A program made the position numbers and the translations under genes. Positions 40,034 through 46,809 of a stretch of 46,809 bases of DNA are shown piece by piece; the first letter of the stretch is position 1, and the number at the start of each line of letters is the position of its first letter. Source of the stretch: an uncultured Chromatiaceae bacterium (GTDB lineage: Bacteria > Pseudomonadota > Gammaproteobacteria > Tenderiales > Tenderiaceae); contig CALZIQ010000012.1 in assembly GCA_945787735.1 (NCBI GenBank), positions 1-46,809 of the forward strand. The letters run 5' to 3'. The notes under the pieces are model-generated. The model made no database searches, was not told where the DNA came from, and saw only the letters and a list, made by a program, of their open reading frames with translations.

Positions 40034-41029
40034 CTAAACTTGGCAAATTTGTACTACAGTCCGGCCCTCGCTTTTTCTCTCCAACATGTCATTAAATGAA
40101 TTCATCAGTTCATCAAGCTTAATGGTTTTTGCAGTGATGCTATCAAGATGCTTAGGTTTTAGTTCATTCCCCAGGCGCTGCCAGATCTTACGGCGCAATT
40201 CACACGGGCAATTGGTTGAGCTGATTCCCAGAATGCTGACACCGCGCAGGATAAATGGCATGACAGTGGTGTTGAGTTCATCGCTGGCGGCTAGGCCGAT
40301 GCTGGCGATATTGCCCCATTCCTTTACTGTACGTGTCAGCCAGGCAAGAGTGTCGCCACCTGTCGTATCGACGGCGCCACCCCAAAGGCCCTTCTCCAGT
40401 GGTTGATGGCCCATTTCTATTTCATCGCGCATCAAAACCGTATGAGCACCGAGCTGTTTCAGCTTTGCCTCATGCGCCTGTTTTCCGGTGATCGCAACCA
40501 CTTCATAACCACGCTGGGAAAATATATCAATTGCCAAACTGCCGACGCCGCCAGTTGCACCGGTAATCACAATAGGCCCCTTGTCAGGTGATTGATGATT
40601 TTCTTCCATACGATGCAAAGCAAGTGCGGCAGTGAATGCCGGTGTACCCATGGCCATGGCGTCAAATAAGCTCAGAGATTCGGGTAGCGGTACAACACAA
40701 TCGCTTTTAACGCGTACATACTCGGCATAACCGCCGTCATAAACTTCGCTCAGACCGCAGCCTGTTACTAACACCTTATCGCCTGGTTTGAACAGCGGGT
40801 TGGATGATTGATATACAAGACCGGAAACGTCAATGCCACCATTCAATGGAAAGCGGCGCAGAATCTTACCTTTGCCAGTGCCTGCCAGGGCATCCTTAAA
40901 GTTAACGCCGGAATAGGCCGCTTTGATCACTACATCACCTTCGGTCAGCTCATCTAGCATGACAAGCTCGATTTCGGCGCGAATGCTGCCGTTATCATAG
41001 TGAATGCGGAAGGCATGAAATTTATCCAT
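40034..41029 (-). CDS. acuI: Acrylyl-CoA reductase / YhdH-type quinone oxidoreductase
   Basis: This 331-aa medium-chain dehydrogenase starts at ATG 41029 (MDKFHAFRIHYDNGSI) with GAGG upstream; the longer frame runs into the preceding gene. Marks of the YhdH/AcuI group are KAAYSGVNFKDALAGTGKG, GIDVSGLV, the nucleotide loop GATGGVGSLAIDIF, and GCGLSEVYDGGYAEYVRV. AcuI reduces acryloyl-CoA to propionyl-CoA with NADPH. Here it is the last gene of the leucine operon, 4 nt after the acetoacetyl-CoA synthetase, so the true substrate may be a different enoyl-CoA. Confidence 0.85.
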   Translation of the reverse strand: MDKFHAFRIHYDNGSIRAEIELVMLDELTEGDVVIKAAYSGVNFKDALAGTGKGKILRRFPLNGGIDVSGLVYQSSNPLFKPGDKVLVTGCGLSEVYDGGYAEYVRVKSDCVVPLPESLSLFDAMAMGTPAFTAALALHRMEENHQSPDKGPIVITGATGGVGSLAIDIFSQRGYEVVAITGKQAHEAKLKQLGAHTVLMRDEIEMGHQPLEKGLWGGAVDTTGGDTLAWLTRTVKEWGNIASIGLAASDELNTTVMPFILRGVSILGISSTNCPCELRRKIWQRLGNELKPKHLDSITAKTIKLDELMNSFNDMLERKSEGRTVVQICQV

Positions 41030-41033
41030 GGCA

Positions 41034-42989
<1,956 letters not shown>

Positions 42990-42995
42990 GGCGTG

Positions 42996-43766
42996 TCATT
43001 TAGGCTGCATGCGCAAGGCGCCATCTAGACGAATGACTTCACCGTTGAGCATCGGGTTTTCATAGATCTGCTGCACCAGTGATGCGTACTCCTCCGCTTT
43101 GCCCAGGCGATGAGGATAGGGTGTGTTGGCCGCTAATGCCTCGCGTGCCTCGACAGGCAAAGTGTCGAACATGGGCGTTTCAAAAATGCCGGGCGCGATC
43201 GTCATCACCCGTACACCAATGCGGGCGAACTCGCGCGCTAAGGGCAAGGCCATGCTCACCACGCCTCCCTTGGAAGCGGCGTAAGCTGCCTGCCCGATTT
43301 GTCCTTCCAGCGCAGCGATGGAGGCGGTGTTCACAATTACGCCGCGCTCTTCATCGCTACCGTGTGGATTGTTGTGTTGCATTACATTGGCGGCGGCGCG
43401 GCAAACGCTAAAGCTGCCGATGAGATTGATGCGTATAATATTTTCGAATTCGGCGGTGTCCATCAAGCCGTCACGAGCAAGTACGCGGCGGCTGGGTGCG
43501 ATGCCGGCACAATTCACTGTCAGCGTGATTTCGCCAAGAAAATCGACAGCCTGGGAAACGGCCTTATCTACGGCTGCTTCAGATGCAACATCCGCTTCGA
43601 AAAATCGGGCTCGTTTGCCAAGTTTAGCGACACTGGCGGTACTCTTTTCAGGATTGATATCGAGCACGGCCACACTGCCGCCTGCCGCGATGATTTTTTT
43701 AGCTGTCGCTAAGCCAAGGCCAGAGGCACCGCCAGTGATAAGCGCCATGCATTCACAAAGTTTCAT
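42996..43766 (-). CDS. Short-chain 3-hydroxyacyl-CoA dehydrogenase (type II, HSD10-like)
   Basis: This 256-aa SDR protein has the NAD loop TGGASGLGLATAKK, the D-rich turn VLDINPEK, NCAG (NCAGIAPSRRV), the catalytic Ser and the YAASKGG motif. The pattern, including APGIFETPM, resembles the type II 3-hydroxyacyl-CoA dehydrogenases that act on branched-chain and short-chain substrates. In this operon it may oxidise 3-hydroxyacyl-CoA from branched-chain amino-acid breakdown. Its start overlaps the lyase stop (ATGA). Confidence 0.88.
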   Translation of the reverse strand: MKLCECMALITGGASGLGLATAKKIIAAGGSVAVLDINPEKSTASVAKLGKRARFFEADVASEAAVDKAVSQAVDFLGEITLTVNCAGIAPSRRVLARDGLMDTAEFENIIRINLIGSFSVCRAAANVMQHNNPHGSDEERGVIVNTASIAALEGQIGQAAYAASKGGVVSMALPLAREFARIGVRVMTIAPGIFETPMFDTLPVEAREALAANTPYPHRLGKAEEYASLVQQIYENPMLNGEVIRLDGALRMQPK

Positions 43767-44662
43767 ACGTCTACTCCAAGTCTGCCTACCTTGCTTTGGT
43801 TATCTCGTCCAAGCTTTTGGCAAATATAGTTGCCTGTATCAATTAAGGCCTCGAGGTCAACGCCGGTCTCAATATTCATTCCCTTTAACATATAGACTAC
43901 ATCCTCACTGGCTACATTGCCGCTGGCTGATTTTGCAAACGGACAACCGCCTAGCCCGGCAACCGAGCTGTCAACAATCGATACGTCCAGTTGGAGGCTG
44001 GCAAGAATATTAGCCAGGGCCTGGCCGCGTGTGTCGTGAAAGTGCACGGCAATTTTAGAAACATCGATCTTTTCGCCCACCATGCTGACAACATGTTGTG
44101 CCTGTAGCGGCGTACAGCTGCCGAAGGTGTCACCCAAAGAAATCTCGGCACAACCCATGGCAATCAAACGCGCAGAGAGATCGGCCACATTACTGAACTC
44201 CACATCATTGTCATAAGGGTTGCCAAAGGCGCAAGAAAGATAGGCTCGGATGCGAATGTTATGCTTCTGCGCCAGTTCTATCACTGGTTCAAAGCGCTGC
44301 AAAGATTCTGCAATCGAACAGTTAATGTTTTTTTGATTGAATACTTCTGATGCTGAGGTAAATAGTGCGATCTCATTAGCATTAACAGAGATGGCGCGCT
44401 GCATGCCTTGAATGTTTGGCACCAACACAGGATAGGTCACGCCATCCCGTTTATTGATCTTTTGATAAATCGATTCTGCGTCAGCAAGTTGAGGGATGCG
44501 GCCGGGCTTGACCATGCTTGTAACCTCGATTGCCGACAGCCCGGTGGCCGTGAGCCGGTTGATGAGCTCAATCTTGGTCTCGGAGCTAACGGGGTTGGGT
44601 TCGTTTTGCAAGCCATCCCTGGGGCCGACCTCGACAATCTTGACGTATTGCGGTAGTTGCAT
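43763..44662 (-). CDS. liuE: Hydroxymethylglutaryl-CoA lyase
   Basis: This 299-aa lyase of the HMGL-like TIM-barrel family has VEVGPRDGLQNEPNPV at the N-terminus, LPQYVKI before it, the aldolase-like GDTFGSCTPLQ, and the catalytic GLGGCPFAKSASGNVASED. It splits HMG-CoA to acetyl-CoA and acetoacetate, the last step of leucine breakdown. GGAG lies near the start. It follows the methylglutaconyl-CoA hydratase by 22 nt; no other gene fits in that gap. Confidence 0.94.
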   Translation of the reverse strand: MQLPQYVKIVEVGPRDGLQNEPNPVSSETKIELINRLTATGLSAIEVTSMVKPGRIPQLADAESIYQKINKRDGVTYPVLVPNIQGMQRAISVNANEIALFTSASEVFNQKNINCSIAESLQRFEPVIELAQKHNIRIRAYLSCAFGNPYDNDVEFSNVADLSARLIAMGCAEISLGDTFGSCTPLQAQHVVSMVGEKIDVSKIAVHFHDTRGQALANILASLQLDVSIVDSSVAGLGGCPFAKSASGNVASEDVVYMLKGMNIETGVDLEALIDTGNYICQKLGRDNQSKVGRLGVDV

Positions 44663-44684
44663 GGAGCAGCTCCCTAGTGTGGGT

Positions 44685-45452
44685 TTAATCCTTCACCCAA
44701 GATGGTTTGCACTTTTCCAAAAACGCCATTAAGCCTTCTTGACCTTCTGCCGAAGTGCGTAAACTCGCAATTAATCTGATTAACTCATCTTCGTCGACCG
44801 GGTTTTGGGTTAGCGATTTGCAGGCCTTAATGGCCTCAGGGCCTGCTTTCAATAAATGGTGTACCTGTTTATCGACAGCTTCATCAAGCATGTCCACGCC
44901 GGACACTTGGTGGACAAGGCCGAAATGCAAAGCTTCATGGCTACCAAAGCGTTCGGCGGTTAAAAAAAGACGTCGTGCATGACGTGGTCCTATGGACATC
45001 AATATGTAAGGAGAGATGACTGCTGGGGCCAAACCTAAGTTAACCTCCGTAAAGGCAAACTGTGCGTTGTTGGCAGCAATAGCGATATCGCAACAGGCTA
45101 TTAGACCGATGCCGCCGCCAAAGGCTGAGCCGTTGACACGGGCGATAGTCGGTTTAGAAAGCTTATATAGACTCATCATTAGATCAGAGAGTTTCTGCGC
45201 ATCCTGTCGATTGGCGGCCTCATCATAATTAATCGATGTGCGCATCCAATTGAGATCAGCACCGCTGGAAAACGATTCGCCGGCCCCGGTGATAATGACA
45301 ACACGTACCTCATCGTTGCTAGTAATTTGTTGCAACGCAGCGAGTAATTCGCTGATCAAATCAGCATCAAAGGCATTGTGCCGCTCAGGACGATTGAGTG
45401 TAATCGTGCAAACACCACGTTGATCAGTATCGATGTGAAGTGAGCTTGTCAC
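44685..45452 (-). CDS. liuC: Methylglutaconyl-CoA hydratase (enoyl-CoA hydratase family)
   Basis: This is a 255-aa crotonase-fold protein. It begins with GTG (MTSSLHIDTDQRG) and has NRPERHNAFDADLI, the oxyanion loop GAGESFSSGADLNWM, and GGGIGLIACCDIAIA with FTEVNLGLAPAVISPY. As the gene next to the carboxylase beta subunit and HMG-CoA lyase it is very likely the 3-methylglutaconyl-CoA hydratase of leucine degradation; other enoyl-CoA hydratase roles are possible. It starts 2 nt after the carboxylase gene. Confidence 0.88.
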   Translation of the reverse strand: MTSSLHIDTDQRGVCTITLNRPERHNAFDADLISELLAALQQITSNDEVRVVIITGAGESFSSGADLNWMRTSINYDEAANRQDAQKLSDLMMSLYKLSKPTIARVNGSAFGGGIGLIACCDIAIAANNAQFAFTEVNLGLAPAVISPYILMSIGPRHARRLFLTAERFGSHEALHFGLVHQVSGVDMLDEAVDKQVHHLLKAGPEAIKACKSLTQNPVDEDELIRLIASLRTSAEGQEGLMAFLEKCKPSWVKD

Positions 45453-45454
45453 AG

Positions 45455-46809
45455 TTACATCCTAAAGATGCCATAATCAGTTTTGTTGATAGGCGCATTC
45501 AGCGAAGCGGCGATGCCGAAACCGACGTGGTCACGTGTGTCGACAGGATCAATAATGCCATCGTCCCACAAGCGTGCAGTGGCGTAGTAGGGATGACTCT
45601 GTTTGTCGAACTGTGTCTTGATCCCATCGCGGTAATTGTCTTTTTCTTCATCGCTCCACTGCTTGCCTACCTTGGACATGCCGTCTTGCTTTACTGTGGT
45701 GAGCACGCCGGCTGCTGATTCTCCACCCATGACAGCGATGCGCGCATTGGGCCACATCCATAGCTGCCGCGGGCTATAAGCACGGCCGCACATGGCGTAG
45801 TTACCTGCACCGTATGATCCGCCAATTATTACGGTGAACTTTGGCACTTCGCTGCATGCAACTGCGGCCACCATCTTAGCGCCGTGTTTGGCAATGCCTT
45901 CGTGTTCATATTTTTTTCCCACCATGAAGCCGGCGATGTTTTGCAGAAAAAGCAATGGTATTCCTCGTTGGTTGCACAGTTCGATGAAGTGGGTGCCCTT
46001 CAACGCTGAGTCGGAAAAAAGAATGCCATTATTGGCAATGATTCCAACCGGGTAACCGTGGATATGGGCAAAGCCACATACCAAACTCGGGCCATAAAGC
46101 TGTTTGAATTCATGAAACTCAGAACCATCCACAAGGCGTGCAATCACCTCGCGCACATCATATTGCATGCGCGGGTCGTGATTGATGATTCCGTAGAGAT
46201 CTTTTGCTGGATATGCTGGGTCAACGCTTTCGCGTTGGCTAATTTTTCCCAGTTTTTTCCAATTGAGATTAGCGACGATGTCACGTGTGATACGCAAGGC
46301 ATGTTCGTCATTGTCAGCAAGATGATCGGTCACGCCTGAGATCTTGCTGTGCACGTCGCCGCCACCCAGTAACTCGGCGTCAACCACTTCGCCCGTGGCC
46401 GCTTTAACCAACGGTGGGCCACCGAGAAAAATGGTGCCTTGTTGTTTAACGATGACCGCTTCGTCAGACATGGCAGGCACATAGGCGCCGCCCGCGGTGC
46501 ATGAACCCATCACTACGGCAATCTGTGGAATGCCTTGGGCTGACATGCGCGCCTGGTTATAAAATACGCGGCCGAAATTATCCCGGTCAGGAAACACTTC
46601 ATCCTGCATGGGCAAAAAGGCACCGCCGGAATCGACCAAATAAATACAAGGCAGGCGATTCTGTTCTGCAACTTCCTGCGCGCGTAGATGTTTTTTGGCG
46701 GTCATTGGGTAATAGGTGCCACCTTTAACAGTCGCATCGTTGGCAATGATTACTATCTCTTGGCCGTGTACACGACCGATACCGGTGATGATGCCGGCGC
46801 TGGGGATCT
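45455..46809 (-). CDS. liuB: Methylcrotonyl-CoA carboxylase beta subunit (5' part outside window)
   Basis: The reading frame continues past 46705 to the window edge without a stop or a plausible start, so the N-terminus lies to the right of 46809. At the edge it reads [16 protein letters not shown] and then [20 protein letters not shown], typical of the carboxyltransferase subunit of methylcrotonyl-CoA carboxylase. Further in are [45 protein letters not shown] and [14 protein letters not shown]. The subunit moves the carboxyl group to 3-methylcrotonyl-CoA. It is followed after 2 nt by the hydratase. The biotin-carrying alpha subunit is not in the visible part. Confidence 0.93.
   Translation of the reverse strand, partial: IPSAGIITGIGRVHGQEIVIIANDATVKGGTYYPMTAKKHLRAQEVAEQNRLPCIYLVDSGGAFLPMQDEVFPDRDNFGRVFYNQARMSAQGIPQIAVVMGSCTAGGAYVPAMSDEAVIVKQQGTIFLGGPPLVKAATGEVVDAELLGGGDVHSKISGVTDHLADNDEHALRITRDIVANLNWKKLGKISQRESVDPAYPAKDLYGIINHDPRMQYDVREVIARLVDGSEFHEFKQLYGPSLVCGFAHIHGYPVGIIANNGILFSDSALKGTHFIELCNQRGIPLLFLQNIAGFMVGKKYEHEGIAKHGAKMVAAVACSEVPKFTVIIGGSYGAGNYAMCGRAYSPRQLWMWPNARIAVMGGESAAGVLTTVKQDGMSKVGKQWSDEEKDNYRDGIKTQFDKQSHPYYATARLWDDGIIDPVDTRDHVGFGIAASLNAPINKTDYGIFRM

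Overview
The window reads like chromosomal DNA of a gammaproteobacterium. Supporting features are a FadE of about 810 aa beside FadI- and FadJ-type beta-oxidation enzymes, a MotA/MotB stator pair, a DUF3135 protein, a DedA/PAP2/LssY-type fusion, a YjbQ protein and many short outer-membrane-type lipoproteins. The genus cannot be named from the sequence alone. Nearly all the DNA is tightly packed coding sequence in short operons. I see no rRNA, tRNA, CRISPR array, insertion sequence or prophage.

Layout, left to right. 1-1042 is low in genes and AT-rich. It holds one minus-strand Nif11-type leader-peptide gene lying between two inverted 8-bp elements that resemble halves of integron attC sites. 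1043-3347 is a three-gene phosphorelay: CheY-like receiver, CheC-like phosphatase and PAS histidine kinase. 3384-4740 carries a promoter, a small CWC cysteine-rich protein and a persulfide dioxygenase-rhodanese fusion. 4737-8121 (minus) is a lipid-envelope operon: unknown lipoprotein, DedA-PAP2-LssY fusion, diacylglycerol kinase. 8371-13538 holds a diguanylate cyclase, a pentapeptide protein with a ketohexokinase-like PfkB kinase and a zinc-ribbon membrane protein, two lipoproteins (one with ankyrin repeats), YjbQ, a small gene interrupted by an in-frame UGA, and a BamE-like lipoprotein. 13585-15797 has a SUMF1-like secreted protein whose ribosome-binding site lies in a hairpin loop, then a rhodanese-containing MoeB. 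16034-20285 has a YbaK-HDOD signalling protein, an alpha/beta hydrolase, and an arginase-ornithine aminotransferase pair for arginine breakdown.

20479-26164 has DUF3135, a patatin phospholipase, PilZ, an HDOD-GAF-like protein and motAB. 26353-35144 is one long plus-strand run: a YiiX-like cysteine-peptidase-fold protein, then fadE-fadI-fadJ-acyl-CoA ligase-thioesterase, which is a complete fatty-acid activation and beta-oxidation set. 35690-38445 contains a large ATPase-LuxR regulator divergent from a small protein resembling the N-terminal part of Nal1/trypsin-like proteins, with repeats and a promoter between them. 38737-39978 is a TraB-family membrane protein. 40034-46809 (minus, running off the right edge) is a leucine/acetoacetate catabolic operon: methylcrotonyl-CoA carboxylase beta subunit, methylglutaconyl-CoA hydratase, HMG-CoA lyase, a short-chain 3-hydroxyacyl-CoA dehydrogenase, acetoacetyl-CoA synthetase and an AcuI-like reductase. 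The biotin-carrying MCC alpha subunit is not in its common place between the hydratase and the lyase.

The metabolic genes fit together: fatty acids, leucine and arginine are all routed to acetyl-CoA, acetoacetyl-CoA or glutamate semialdehyde. The rest is dominated by signalling (one phosphorelay, one GGDEF, one PilZ, two HDOD, one LuxR ATPase) and envelope functions. The most unusual items are the UGA-interrupted small gene, the hairpin over the SUMF1-like start, the LuxR regulator with its repeats, and the possible integron-cassette remnant at the left edge.
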